A stretch of DNA of 64,000 bases from Callaeas wilsoni (lineage: Eukaryota; Chordata; Aves; Passeriformes; Callaeidae), in the NCBI GenBank assembly GCA_013398955.1, contig VWPU01014885.1, positions 1 to 64,000 on the forward strand, written 5' to 3'. The translations under genes were made by a program, and so were the position numbers. Below, piece after piece: positions 9,666 through 22,670 of this stretch (the stretch's first letter is position 1; each line of letters opens with the position of its first letter). The notes beneath the pieces are model-generated. The model saw only the letters and a program-made list of their open reading frames with translations, had not been told where the DNA came from and searched no databases.

Positions 9666-12600
9666 TGTCTGAAGAACTGTTCTGTTGAGAGTCTCTGCAG
9701 TGCTTATAAACCCATCTTATTCTCTGTTCCTGGTGAGGTAGCACATTCCAACACCCGTCGCTAAGGATTTTCATAGCACTGGCTGTGTCTTGTCTTGGGT
9801 ATGTACAGAACCACGTTTATATTAAAGCATATGTAAATCCTACAGGTTTTTACCATGTTGCAGAAGTTATTCAAATCAAAGGTTGTTTAATTTTGTGTAG
9901 TTTAGGTTTATGAATTTACAGATACGTATACATCCAGAAACGTTTCCTCTAATTTGGTGTTTTTTGCAGAAAGGACCTTTCCATTTAACTTTTTTTTTTT
10001 TCCCCTAATGCAGCCTTTGCTGGCACATTGTAACTCATACTTTTGTGTATTGCTTGTGGATATCCACACTCCAGAAATTACAGTCTCATACGCAGGAGAA
10101 CAATATTCAGCATTCCTGAGGGGAAGGAGGACAGTAATCTTTACCTTTCCTCCGCCTAAACACAGGTGCTGGCTTTAGTTCTTAGGATAAATTAGAAGAA
10201 TTTCAGTGTTTTTGTAATTCATGGTTATTGAGACAGCTTCCACTGGAATTTTTGTCTTGGTGAGTGTCATGTACACATAATCTTCATTGGCCAAGCTCAT
10301 TCTAACTATTCTGGATGCAAACTTTCAGGACTACAGAGTTAACAAAGTAATCCTCATCGAGCTCAGTAAAAGAGCTTTTCATCTCCTCTGTGTACTGGTA
10401 AGTACAGAGAAGACAGCAATTTGTGTCTTAGCATATATTAAATATCTAATGTAGAGCTCAAAATGCAGTCAGATTTTCTTGCTCTTGCAGTAAAGGTTAT
10501 TGAACATTTTTTTGGCAAATAATTGGGCATTTTGTGTTTTCACGTACAAACTTGTGTACATTCTACTGTTTTTTGCAGCTCTTCTGATTCCTTTTTCTCT
10601 TGCCCATCCAGTGCATCCCACTACAGCAGTGCCTGATAATATTGTAAGCTATGAGCATTTTGCTGGTTGGTGGGAAACAGCCTTGATTTTCTTAATTTTT
10701 ATGGCATAATACTTGTCTCGTTTGTAGGCAATCTCCAAAAATACTTTGTATTTACCTAAAATATCCACTTTTGTTCAATTACTTCTGCATGTTCCTATGA
10801 ATTTGTCGTGCTTCTGCTCATCATACATTTGCACTTTTTCTTTGGATTTTCCATAACCATTGGGTATTATTCTGAGGATGGCATGACCACTCCTGTGTTG
10901 AAGAACAACTTTGCACTAGTCTTGTTAAATTGTTTGCCGTTGAATTTTTTGTTTAGTTTTCCTTTGGTTTTTTTTCCCCCTACATTTTTCCACTGAGTGT
11001 AGATGTCAGGTTTTTTTCCCGAAAGGCTCTTGTTGTAGAGTTGTTATTGACTTGGGTCTCTCCCTCGTGTGTTCCTTTACACATTCTGTCATAACTGGTA
11101 TTTATACACTCTGTAAAAATAGAATTCTGAGATGCTATTCTTAGAGGCATTAGGCGTACTAGCATTTTAAATTAAGTGCCACTTTTGTAATTATTCCTGG
11201 TAAGAATTTCTAATGCATAATTTGTGACAATCTAGGGGAGATTATACATCTGTGCAAAGGTTGCACTTGTACCTTGTTAATACTGCTTGCAGCTATCGTT
11301 ATCTGCAACCTGACCTAAAGATGTGGCTGAATCTGACAAACGTGGGCATGCAGAAATATGAATGGAAAAAAATGAGGTGTACAAGAGAAGTTTAAGTAAC
11401 CTAGTGGGTGTAGAATTTGCAATCTGCTTGTTATTGATGCTTGTTTTGTACTGGGATATCCCATCTGTCACAAGAGTGATGCATCTTTTCATTGCAAGCT
11501 TTTTTCGTTGCTAGTAGGTGTTTTGTTTTACTCTTCTCAAGCTATTGCAGTGGCAGGGCTTTGCTGCCAGAATGCTTCCTGGGGTAAAGCTGCCTGAGCA
11601 CATCTTTCTAGTGCAGACATAACTATTACCAAAGCAGTGAAATGATTTTGAAGATCTTTTGCTTATATTTAGATATTCATATTATCTCCTGTCTCCATAT
11701 TTACTCAGAAAACTTTCTTGATTAAATTCAAATTTCACAGAGATTTCACCTGTTGCTGTCTTTTGAATTGCTGATCATTCGTTGTGATGACTGGACAGAA
11801 TGTTTGCTTACTTTACTCGAAAACAAGAAACTTGCTTGTCTTGCAAATAAATCTCCAAATCATGAATTTGCTTGTGTTGTTTTTTGGTCTACTCTCTTAT
11901 ACAGGTATTCCAATGAAGTAAATGAAATTTTCAGCAGTAACATTGCGAGGCAGCTCCAGTATGTTTCATTTAAGCTAATACCTATTCTGAAGACATATTT
12001 ATCAGCATTATTTTAAGGATTTATTTTGTTGTAACGTTTCTACATATTCATTTGATAAGTGCAAATGCAGTATGTGATCAAATACTTTTTATAGAAACAC
12101 AAAATGTTGACTTTTTAGTACAGTGGAGATAAAAGACTGTCTAATGATCATCTGTAAACTAAAATTATTTTGTGTCTTCTATATTCAGAAACTCTGAGCC
12201 TATACTGAGGTAAGAAAAGAGTCATATGAGCTGACAAATTAGGAGTGCAGTGTAACTGGAAAAATTAGATTACTATGTCAGCTATAGTAGGGCACTCATT
12301 AGTCTGTAATCCTAAATCCAACCTTCCTCTCACAGGTATAATTAAGGAGCTGGTTATTAGAAGTAAGGTACTACTCTCTGCCTGTGTACCTGTATGACTG
12401 CTTGGGGCTGGAGTCTCTCTGTCTTAACAGGGACCGCTGCCAGGATTAAAAGCCCCACCTCACACCCAGTGATTACAGCTGCAGTGTAATTACAGTGCTC
12501 GTGGTGAACAGAAAGGGCCTCACTGGGAACTTTCATTCATTCGGGGTGATTTTAGTCTGCAGGGTGTCATTCAACTAGCAGCCTCAAAATGATGCTGTTC

Positions 12601-12813
12601 TTTCTTGCTTTCTTTAATTTCTCTTGCTTCTGGAAAAGAAATTGGACCCTTCAGAGTCCAGAATATTTCAGGACAAGTTTTTTGCTGTTAGTGTCATTCA
12701 ATAGGTATAGTTGATAAGTATTGATATAGTTGATAAGCACCCTGACTTATTTGCCCTGAACTTAATTTTTCAACTTGGTTTTTAGCTCCAACTTGGGATT
12801 CTTCTCAGCCACC

Positions 12814-12942
12814 ATGCAGAGCAGTACATCTGCTCAAAGGTACCTCTGCGCCATCTGTGAAATGGATGTGCATGGAACTAAATGCCGTCATAAACCTTGT
12901 TACAAAGAGGCTTTCCAGAAGAGTCTTCTCTTTTGTTCATGA
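12814..12942 (+). CDS. Short Cys/His-rich ORF (42 residues), possible small protein or fragment
   Basis: The ATG at 12814 has a GCCACCATGC context, close to the optimal Kozak sequence. The 42-residue product contains C-x2-C at residues 12-15, H20, C24, H26 and C29, a spacing reminiscent of a small metal-binding knuckle, followed by a Lys/Phe/Leu tail ending in Cys-Ser and TGA. An acceptor-like TTTTTAG lies about 30 bases upstream. It is too short to judge by length, and I do not recognise it. It could be a decayed zinc-finger exon or chance. Confidence 0.2.
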   Translation: MQSSTSAQRYLCAICEMDVHGTKCRHKPCYKEAFQKSLLFCS

Positions 12943-14924
12943 CATCTTGCTTCCACCAGGTTTCTGATCATCTTAGATTGCACTGTTAAAGGAATGCATT
13001 TGATTCAGTTCTTGTACCTGATTGTTATCTGATGGATAATAAAACACTTTGTTGCTCATAGCTAAAACAAAACAGCATGTTATCTGGCATGCCCTAAAGT
13101 TCTATATAATACATGCAAGTAGGCATAGTTAATTTTGTGGTTTTTTTCTTGCCCTTTATTCTTCTGGAGTGTTAAGCAGCTTTAGGTTGTTTTTCCAGCT
13201 CTTCAACAGCAAATGGCAGCAGTCTCTCCAATGCTGTTGTTTTTGCTCCTTTGGAGGAGCAGACTTAAAAAAATCTTCTGTTGAAGTTCTAATGAAAGGG
13301 CATCAGTTGCCCTTTTCTTTACTGTCTTCCAGAACCGTCTTCCCAGTCCTCTGTAGACTTCATTGCCTCCATGTCCATACTCAGAGGTCAGATGTGACCT
13401 TTATCTTTCAATCTGTGTCCATATGTCGAATACTAAACTTCTGAGCACTTGTGTACATGTGACCTGTGTCTTGTTCTCCCTGAGATTTTTGCTTTTAGGA
13501 CTGTCCTTTTTGTCCTTCTATCTCTCATGAGCGTTTTTCCATATTTTTTCCTGCCAAAGCGTATAATTCTTTACATTTCATTTGATCCTCTCATAGATCT
13601 TGCTTTATGGCATGATTTTCAGGCTATCTGTGTAGAAAATATAAATCCATTGGCTTCTATTGCCTTTTGCAGTCCCTAGACAATTTTTTTCTACATGTTT
13701 TCTATATCAAATCCTGTTTCATTTTAAACTAGGACTAAGTTTAGGAAACAATGACTTTAAAAATTACACTTTATCACTTCATATATTCTGCATCTATATC
13801 CAATCCCTTCAGTTTACAAATCATTGTGAAACACTAGGAATGTTCAGCTATGAAGTCTTTTCTACATGTACAGGTAGGCTTGACAGTATTCCAGTTAATG
13901 ACTACTACTAGTAGTATCTGGAAGAAAGTACAGCAACAATGCAATTTCAGTCAAAACAATTTCAAAAGACAGGAATTTTATATTAAGTCAGGGAAAAAAA
14001 TTGAACAATCCGAAATGTAGCATTTAGGATTTACTGGCAAGTGTTTGTTGATTCTTGCTGTTCAACTTTTTGTTTGGATTATGACCACTGAACAATACAG
14101 TCTGCTTGGCGATAAACTGTTTAAACCAGTACCCAATGTTAATTGTCCAGACAGATGGCTTTTTTCAGTGATTCAACATTGCCTTCAAAATTTCATGGGT
14201 ACTGGCACTGTTCAGAGAGGAGGGGCTATGGAGAAAGGAATTAATAGGAATTTTGAAATTAATCTCAGTGAAGTGAAGCAAATAGTAGAATAATTTTGAA
14301 CCTGAAATCTCCATTTGCAAAAAATTCCATTTTTTTTGGGAATCCAGAAAAAAAAATCACTTCATGTTTTTTCTGTCACTAGTGACTTTTACTGGTACAG
14401 TTAGCTGTTTCTTGGGTCTTAACTGATTTCCCTGATTAACACTGTAAAGCCCTTCACGCAGTAATAGTGTATGCATTGTGCAAACCATTGACACCTAAAA
14501 AAGGTGACAGAAGTATGTAATGAAATAATAACGGTAAGGCCTTTCTAAGTATGGAACAAAGTATTCCAACCACATGATTTTTTTCAGAATTCTAGGATTA
14601 GAAAATCTGGACTTAGCGGTAGTTGAAAGTAGTTACTCATTTACGGTCCTGTGTATTTCCTAGAGTCTTTTCTGTCCAAGGCTAGTAACACTTTATGCCT
14701 TTGGCTCTGGAACTGAAGATGCCACCAATGCCAAAGGATCTTACAGATCCTTAGTTTTCAGAGCCTCAAAAGTTCTGTAAGAGTCTGTTACACTTTTTCA
14801 ATGAGACTTGAACAGTGTAAAAAATTAGTCTGGAACAAGAAAGATGTTAGATCACATGCCGATTTAAGGTAAACAGGCAGTTATGTATAGGAATGTCATA
14901 GGCAGAGTTAGTCATGTATTTGAA

Positions 14925-15000
14925 GAAGAAAATGGACTAGAATGGCCTCCTAATTCCCTTCTATACAAATTGAAGTAGGAATATGACTTTATGATCAAGT
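14925..15000 (+). repeat. Possible ancient CR1 3'-end remnant
   Basis: The order TGGACTAGAATGGCCTCCTAA, then TTCCCTTCTA and a terminal TATGACTTTATGATCA, resembles the CR1 3' end (GGACTAGATGACCTCCTGAGG, CCCTTCCAACC, TATGATTCT) with many mismatches. It is sense to MTNR1A. The match is weak and could be coincidental. Confidence 0.35.
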
Positions 15001-16669
15001 TTTTTTCAACTGAAGTAATGCTCAGCATAGCTTGGGAAGCATTTTCCAGGAAAATGAAATACCATCTGGAATTAACATCAGTCTATTTTATTTGGACCCA
15101 TACTGTTTATATATTTGTTGACATTTTTTTGAGGTGTGTGCAATGCTAAGTAATTTCTTATCAGCTGAGATTGAATTTCCTTCTTATTTTACAACTGTCT
15201 GTCTCCTGTTACATCTGCTGTGGTAATATCGTAAAAGCCCAGTTTCTAAGCCATTTTTGGTCTTCACTGTTTGGGTGATAGTAGCTTGTATGTGGCATTA
15301 TAGTTCTGCTACTTTATGTTTTCATGAACATTTCCCAGCTTCATTCTGGAACAGACTTTTGTCCAAGTATGACAGCCAAAGACTCTTTATCCTAAATAAC
15401 TTCAGAAAGTATCATCTTCCACAGCACCTCTGTGCCAAAAAGAAGCTTGTACCAGACTATAACTTCAGCTTTTCTTCCGACTTGGTTTTTCATGGAAAGA
15501 ACATATGGTTAATGCATTTAATTTCTTTTACCACATCCCCAATTTTATCTGATCCACCTTTCTACTTTCTGTCACTTGCTTTCTTCAGTGTCTTCTCATA
15601 TTCTCTCTGAATTTGTATCATGTATTTAGCTATTGCATGGATGCCTATAATGTCCCTGAATTAGTCTCTTGGTTCTTTTGTCGGTGTTGCACTAATCTAC
15701 TGTTGATTTTATCCCCCAAAACAATAAAAAAATTTAATACTGTATATCTAGCATGCACTGTTTAGCTGAGTATTTCTTTTTGTAAATATCCATTTTCTTT
15801 TTTCAGAACAGTGAATTTGTTTGCATCACCTATTTAATCATTCAGTCTTAAATGTTGCTTAAGTTATGTGTATAGACTCTTCTTATTTCTTAATAGCTGT
15901 GTTAGGATCTTCAAGCTCAATACAAATTGTAGTTGGGAGGGTACCTTAGGGCTATGCTATTAACCTTTATCATGACAAATTCACATTAATTATACAGTTC
16001 TTCCATTTCTAGGTGTATTTGTGAATGTATTGGCCAAAGTCCATTTTCTTAAAACTTCTGTATATTTCAGAGGAGCATATGAATCATGAGAAATATACAA
16101 TACTCAGGAATGCCCACAGCCTCTAAAAGAATTTCAGGTGCCACATAATGAGATTTGAGTGATGGATGTATGTTTTAACCATGCCTAGTTTAGCATATTT
16201 AGGCATAGCAAAAAGGAAGCTTTTCAACTTCAGTGGCGCTGTGAAACTTCTTGAGAGAAAGTATTAAGAACTATCCTTACTCTGGACTGTTGCTTCCACC
16301 AAAGGTCGTCTCACCTTGGGCTTTTTGGATCCTTTCACATCTTAAAGCACAATGTCAGACTGTCTTACCTGAATGAGACCTATGATCTCTGTAAAGTGAG
16401 TATCTGTAATAATGCAGTATGTTGACTTCAGTCACTTTAAAAAGCTTGAGAGACCCTCTAAATACTGTGAAGGATACTAAGTTTTTGTGAATCCCAAGCT
16501 TTATATGCTATTTATTCTGTGGTACTTTAGAGCTGAGGCAGAGATTTGTGAATTTGTCTTTGGGGTAAGTCTCCAGTTCTGAATAGGACAAATTGTGATT
16601 TTTATTTCCCATATTTGTGACCCATTACTTCAAAACTTGTGACTTTATAGAGAGTCAATTGTGCAGACT

Positions 16670-16747
16670 GTTGTCCTGTGAGGGGCCGGGTGTTGGACTC
16701 AATCCTTGTGACTCCCTTCCAACACAATATATTCTGTGATTCTGTGA
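16670..16747 (+). repeat. CR1 LINE 3'-terminal fragment
   Basis: A short CR1 tail: GTGTTGGACTCAATCCTTG, then CTCCCTTCCAACACAATA and the terminal ATTCTGTGATTCTGTGA octamer-like pair. The octamer end is diagnostic for CR1. It is 5'-truncated to fewer than 80 bases and lies in the sense orientation. Confidence 0.85.
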
Positions 16748-19504
16748 CATATCATTGCACATGTTAATTTCTGATTTTCAAGTTTTGCACTCTCCCTGCT
16801 CTTGTGTTAGTGTTCTGTGAGTGTGTCAGTATGCAAATCAGTCTTGATCTTCCCGTACATTTTTAAACAATTTTTGTGCAGCTTGTGAAACTCTGTAAAT
16901 GTACCTTGCATGATGCATGAATATTTTTGAAACACTTGAGTTTTTCTCCAAATATCCTTTATTATAAATTCCTTATAAATGTCCAATACACCTTAAAAAA
17001 ATGAAATTATCTACTTAATTAGATGTTTTTTCATGATCATGTACAGACACTATTTCCTACTTTCGTTGCACAGCTGTTTTAGGGTGAGGTGGTAGAATGA
17101 AGATAAACATTAGAGGATGTTTGCTTTTTTTTTTTCTGGGATTATTCCGAATTGTATCATTTTGAGAGGCATCAGTTAGATGGCAAAGCTAGGGGATTTC
17201 ATGAGACTGTAATTCAGCTGGTCCTTGGTTCAACTACAGCATAGTCTTTTCAGTACAACTGTAACTAAACATTTATTACTGGATTATAGGTATTGGATAC
17301 TGTGACCTCCCTCTAAAATGTCTTAATTTCCAGAATTTTCATATAATATAATTTAAAACTCTTGTGTCCATTTGTCTCTTTTGATCTAGGTACATCATGA
17401 CGATCACTCACTAGTGATACAAGTTCCATAGGTCATGTGAATTCTTTCAGCTTTATGTCAGCCCTTTTAGCCATGCTGTCTAATTGACTTTTCTGCCTCA
17501 TATTGCCCATCTTCAACAAAAACAGGACTGTTAGACATTTTCACTCAAATGGCAATTCAAGTAATGTCTAATATGTCCCAGAATACATTTTCTGTCACTT
17601 TTTGCATCAGTACCTAAAGCTTGTGGTATTCTTCACAGAGCTGGCCCTAAAATCTTCATTTTACTGGGTGGAGTGTCATCTCTTCCACTACACTTCCATA
17701 ACTTTCCATATTGTTGAAATCAGAAACTTCACAGAAGACACTGTACTCTGCCATAAGCAGTAGCTGGGCTTGAGTTGCGTATCTCTCCTTGCTAGATTGC
17801 TCCCATCAAAGAAGTTACCATTGTTTTAAAGTATTTGTCCAAAAAAAGCACTCTTCTGTACTTGCTGGGAAATCTACAGTGCTGCTTATTTACAGGCAGT
17901 TCTGTCTGTTTTCTCTTAAGACCAACATGTCTGATGGTCATGTTCAGAAGACTGCAGGATATCTGTGAATAGATTTACAGTAAATTTTACAGGTTGCCTT
18001 TAGCTTGTGAATTTTTAAACTTCTAATAAAATTGTTTATGTCCTTGTAAACAAGGTGAAATACCAGTCAATGGTGACTATGCATGTGTGAAAATTCTACT
18101 GACAGCCATAAAGCAGTCATAAAATATAGGCTTGGCATAGCTTTAAAATCACTTCAAGAAAAGCTAATACTGTTTGCTACTATAGCTATGGTCTTTGCCA
18201 CTTAAATTGCAGACTTCAGAACCTTCTAGAAAGTTTCTCTTCTGCTGACACTGATCTTTGATCATCATCATTGATGTTAATTTTAAGGGCTAATGAGTCA
18301 CTTTGACTTAGAAGTATTATCATCAGAGAATTAACAAGCTTTTTACATTAAAACATTAGTCTGGCACTAGCGACCAAATGTTCTCTCCTAAAAGCTAAGC
18401 TAATCAGAGAAGACTCCTGAAAAATCTTGTCCCTGAAGAAAATAAGTAGCAAAACTGAGGTCACAGAGTAAACCACAAATCAAGCCACTAGCATAGCTCA
18501 AAGATTTGTTAGCACAGCTGTAAACAGAAATTTTCTAAAAAGCATTGCAGTGGTCCCTCTGTTTTTAATGCAGTAATTAAAAATTGAAACTATCATGACC
18601 AGTTTAAGGGGAAAGCACAAATATGGAAACAGTCTTGTTTTCATTTCCACAGCCTTATCTACCAATTTGAAAAAGTATTTTCTAAACCATAGGAAAAAGA
18701 TGAAAGAGACTTATGTTTATGACAACAGAAATTATATTACACAGCAATAGGAATAATATTACCAATTTCATGCTTTTATCGATACTGCTCATCATGGATT
18801 GAGCGTCTATATAGTAAACATTGCAAAAGCACCAAAAAAAGAGTTCCCTTTTAAAAGGGTTACAATTAAGCCATTATGAACTTGGTTTGTGCACTTGCTT
18901 GTTATTTGAAGTCCGGTCAAAGCAGTATTCCAGAATTCTTCTGCTGATCATTCATTCCAGATGTGTGTCAGAGCTGTATCTTGTATTACAGTTGGACAAG
19001 ACATGTGGCAGACTGAAAGACTGATGTTTATATACTGTGTATATTATATACTAAGGGAAATATGTCCCTATTACATGATATCTTTTGCATTGCTCAGAGC
19101 AGCACCCCTTACAATAATAATTTCACTTCTAATTAACATCTGCATAGCTTTGGCTGCACATTTTCTGCCCTCTCCGTGTGTGAGAATACACCTACTGATA
19201 TATTTATCTTCAAACCTAATTTCAGATGGACTGAGTATCTCAAACTGTTCTTTTCAATTCAGTGTCCTATTTCATCTATTGAATGAAAATCCAGAGCCAT
19301 CTGCTCCCTTGAATTCAGCTATGTGGATTTTTTACCTTGAACTGAGATTCTCACAGTGGATTTTAATAGCTGTGATATTGCCCACATTTTGTGGTGTGAA
19401 AGTAGGGTGTCTGTGCCACTACAGAGTCTGGTAGTTTTCTTCTTAATCTGTTCTAAATAAAAAAACCCACATCCTTAACTCCTGTTAGTGTCCTCAGCTT
19501 TAGG
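16748..19504. other. Intron 1, segment with nothing recognised
   Basis: AT-rich intronic DNA with no repeat family or gene that I can identify. A + strand ORF of 157 codons (18961-19434) is rich in Ile, Leu, Cys and Phe, has no motif, and is most likely chance. Confidence 0.5.
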
Positions 19505-19862
19505 TACTGGAAGGATCCTCTAAGGTCTTCCCAGACCCTTCTCTTCTCCAAGCTGAACAGCTCCAACACTTTCAGTCTGACTGCTCAGGAGAGGTGCTCC
19601 AATCCTCTGATCAGCTTTGTGGCCCTCCTTTGGACCTGCTCCAACAGGTCCACGTTGTTCTTATGTTGGAGACCCCAGAGCTGGATGCAGCACTCCAGGT
19701 GGGGTCTCGCCAGAGCAGAGTAGAGGGACAGAATCCCCTCGCTTGCTCTTCTGGCCACAGTGCTTTGGATGCACGAGCCCAGGACACGTTTGGCTTTTTG
19801 GGCTGCAAGTGCATGTTGCTGGGTCGTGTTGAGCTTTGTGTCAACCAACAGGCCCAAGTAAT
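19505..19862 (-). pseudogene. CR1 LINE ORF2 fragment (reverse transcriptase C-terminal region)
   Basis: Read on the minus strand, 19857-19585 is open for 90 codons. It shows the CR1 C-terminal RT signature in order: LNTTQQHALAAQKA, then ILSLYSALARPHLE, then VQRRATKLIRGLEHLS. Immediately downstream on the same strand, in another frame, is the characteristic stretch encoding LFSLEKRR-like sequence. The N-terminal EN/RT domains and the 3' UTR octamers are absent, so this is a dead internal fragment antisense to MTNR1A. It is relatively well preserved compared with the other copies here. Confidence 0.9.
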
Positions 19863-22036
19863 TCTCCCCAAGTCAAAGGCATTTACACACCATGACTGCA
19901 GTTCAGAAAAACTGAGAGGTGGAAAGCAAGTACCAGCTTCTCTACCCCAGCTTTGGAGTAGAGAAAACAGCAGGAAAGTTGGACTCACAGGAGCATTCTT
20001 GAGATAAAACTGTCCAGCTGAAGAGTGTACAATGTACATCCTTCCTGTACTGCTATGGGCAAGCATAGAGTTGTGAAGATCTGTAACTATTAGCAATTTT
20101 CTTTTTCTCTCCTTGAGATAAAAATTTTTTTGTGTTTTGGGAGCTATGACTGGGAAATACTTCATTCTGTCGTCTTCAGAAAAACCTGGATAGGTAGGCA
20201 AGGCTTTACAGTTTGCTGTAAGGACATTTTTAGAAATTCAGTTCCTGCTGTTTTTCAAATATAGTCACCTCACTGAGGACTTACATGAAATTTCTATTTT
20301 TTGTTTTTTTCACGTTTCTGTTTTTGTACAAGCGAAGAAGGCAGAAGATGGTCACTGATGGGTTGTTGTGGTTTGGTTTTCTTTCAGACAGCACTCTTTT
20401 TCAGGGCAGTTCCATTTAAACATGTAAACATCTTAAGGATATGAATGCTCCAGTCAAACAATGCTTATCCCTGAAGCTAACATATGTTGAAATGCTTTTG
20501 CAGCGCTTAGCTATGTATGTCACTACTGAAGTGTCTGGAACTGAAAGCCGTTCTGCAGATTTTTTTGTTTTGTTTTTCTTTTTTTTTTCTCTTTTCTAAA
20601 CTTAACTTAAGATTCAACTGTAAATAAACACAGTGCTGACACTAAATTTGCAACAAGTTCCAGAAATATTTCAGTTACTTCAAATAGTTCTTTCTTCATG
20701 TTATTGCAACACCTTCACAAAAGCAGATCATGATTGATGTATTACACATCTAGAGTGGAAAAAATACCTTCAGTGCCAGTTATACTTGAGAAGAAGAGGC
20801 AAAAGTATTTTGTTTTCTATCCAGAGACTCAAGGCACTTTCTGCTCAAATGGCTCGACTCTTCTTCTGGTAAACAAAGTATTCAAAATGAAGTTCCTAAG
20901 ACATGTTTTCTAGCAATATAACTGAAAGATTATGTCACTGTATCTACATGCCTCCTATGCCCATGCTCCAGTCACTCAAATACATGGATTTATCTAAAAT
21001 CAAAATTTATTCCAACACACTGCATTCCCCTTTGGCTTATCCTTAGCTGCTTGAATTGTCACAAAAGTCATATTAATAAAGGCAACTGCTTTTCATCAAA
21101 ATAAAGTTTGTGATGCTGTTTTTTGAGTACTGACAGGCCAAAGCTGTGCACATCAATTGCAGTCCAAAGTTCAGATGGAAATTTCAGCTTAATTTTCTGG
21201 GGTGTATATGTTTTTGTTTTTATCAAGTGAATTCCCAGGTGATTTTACATTTTACCCCGTTTTTCAATATTTTTCATATGAAAGCTCTTTTGAATGTTAT
21301 GAAGCAGCCAGGGTTTTTCTGGTTTCTAAAGGCAAATGGATGGTTTGCAAATGACAAATTTGACCATTTCCAGCAAGAAAATAAGTTGACTGTTTTGTGT
21401 CAGTGATTCCTTTCCCTAATCACATCTTTTAAGCTAAATGGCACTTTTTGCAGTTTTCTTTTCTCTCCCAAAATTTTGAAGAGCGTGACTGTCGTAAGGG
21501 AACATCATTTCTCTTTAGAAACGAGATGAGGTTGCTACCTCATGGACTGTCAAGCCAAATCTGCCTGATGTATATGCTTTGTGAATAATATCATTAACAA
21601 CTGCATGAAGCAGAAAGTCTCTTTAGACTCCATCTGCATTGTAGTTATCCAGAATGGAAAAATGTCTCACAGCAGTATTTTCAACAGTTTAGAAATGATG
21701 TAGCCACAGTGATTGCCATCTGATTTCTGCCTGGCAGATAGCAGTGGCTGAAAAATGATCTATGACATTACAACGGCTTTTGAATACTGAATGCAATGTA
21801 TGAACATGACCTGAAAAAGAAAATTTAAGATGTTTGGGTACTTACAATGCACATATGTATATTTATATGCATATATAAACCACTTTTGTTTGTAGTTGGA
21901 AATTGTAATTTGTTCCACTCTGTCTCTCTTCAACCGTTTAGTCTTTGGGGAATTTAGAAAGCAGCATTAATAGCTCCCAAAATACTGGATATGCCAAATT
22001 CTATAGGGATGAGAGAAAACAGCTGTTGTAAAAATT
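19863..22036. other. Intron 1, segment without recognised features
   Basis: AT-rich. Position 21006 carries TTTATT, which is AATAAA on the minus strand. It could serve as a distal polyadenylation signal for the proposed antisense transcript ending near 22037. A poly(T)/pyrimidine run lies at 20564-20597. Nothing else was identified. Confidence 0.4.
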
Positions 22037-22300
22037 TCAAGGGGTCAGTCTGCCTCTTATCCTACTTAACACAGGATCAGGTCTACTAACATGACCCTGA
22101 GAAAGGATCTCCTCGGTCAATTCATTACTGGATTTCAGAACCTTCCTGCTTGATTCTGTGCTGTAAGGTTGTGGAGTAAACACTGAGTTTGCTTCTATGC
22201 CTACAGGAACTACTTTCTCATTCTCTTCAGAGTCATTTGTCTTCCTGCTTCTAATGACATGTGAAATTGATGGAGAGGACTCAAAAGTATCATCATCAAT
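22037..22300 (-). CDS. Candidate terminal exon of an unrecognised antisense gene (88 codons including stop)
   Basis: On the minus strand the sequence is open from 22339 to a TGA ending at 22037. An acceptor-like CTCCTCACAG ends at 22301, leaving a phase-0 exon starting IDDDTFESSPS. An alternative acceptor (TATGCCTCACAG) would start the exon at 22331. The product is rich in Ser, Glu, Arg, Pro and Val and poor in Phe, Leu and Cys, unlike the chance ORFs of this intron. Codon use is mixed and coding-like. No domain is recognised. Upstream in-phase segments are listed separately. It could be a real gene, a dead unitary pseudogene, or an unusually lucky ORF. Confidence 0.35.
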   Translation of the reverse strand: MDDDTFESSPSISHVIRSRKTNDSEENEKVVPVGIEANSVFTPQPYSTESSRKVLKSSNELTEEILSQGHVSRPDPVLSRIRGRLTP

Positions 22301-22609
22301 CTGTGAGGAGCCTATCTTTGTCACATGTCTGTGAGGCATACAAAGATTAAAAATGCATAATCATTTTTCCAATAACATAGTATGAGAAATATTCAATTTC
22401 CCTTTATCCTTCACCCAAGACTTTATGAAGAAAATTCTCAAAAGATTTTGACCAATTAGAAATCTACTTTAGGTCCTGTGAATCATCTTATTGAGGTTTA
22501 TGGCAAAAAATGTCTGCATATGTTGACGTGTTTAAAGTTTTTGAAGGCAAACTCTTTAATTTTAAATTATATTATGTTTTTTATGCTTCAAGATAGATTA
22601 TAATTTTGT

Positions 22610-22670
22610 GAAAAAAAAAAAACCCAACACTTTTATTTTTTTTTTTAAATTAAAAAATAAGGGTTTTTTT
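22610..22670. repeat. A/T homopolymer cluster with inverted AAAACCC/GGGTTTT arms
   Basis: A run of A followed by CCC, an interior with a long T run and an A-rich run, then GGG followed by a run of T. The outer arms are inverted repeats and could pair as a hairpin, but the content is low-complexity and slippage-prone. Confidence 0.5.

Larger units (their letters stand above)
8641..16669. other. Intron 1, segment with low-complexity tracts and no recognised gene
   Basis: The segment is AT-rich. It contains a T/G-rich low-complexity tract (9560-9665), a short Cys/His-rich ORF (12814-12942), a GC-elevated block around 12390-12600 with repeated ATTACAG, and a possible heavily decayed CR1 end at 14925-15000. 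Several + strand ORFs of 60-120 codons here are Phe/Leu/Ser/Cys-rich and look like chance ORFs in T-rich DNA. Confidence 0.5.

Noticed and set aside
18961..19434. 157-codon + strand ORF
   Set aside because: Hydrophobic Ile/Leu/Cys/Phe composition typical of chance ORFs in T-rich DNA, with no start context or homology that I recognise.
19594..20201. Overlapping ORFs of 137 and 196 codons on both strands
   Set aside because: They overlap the CR1 RT fragment in the wrong frames; only the 90-codon minus frame matches the element.
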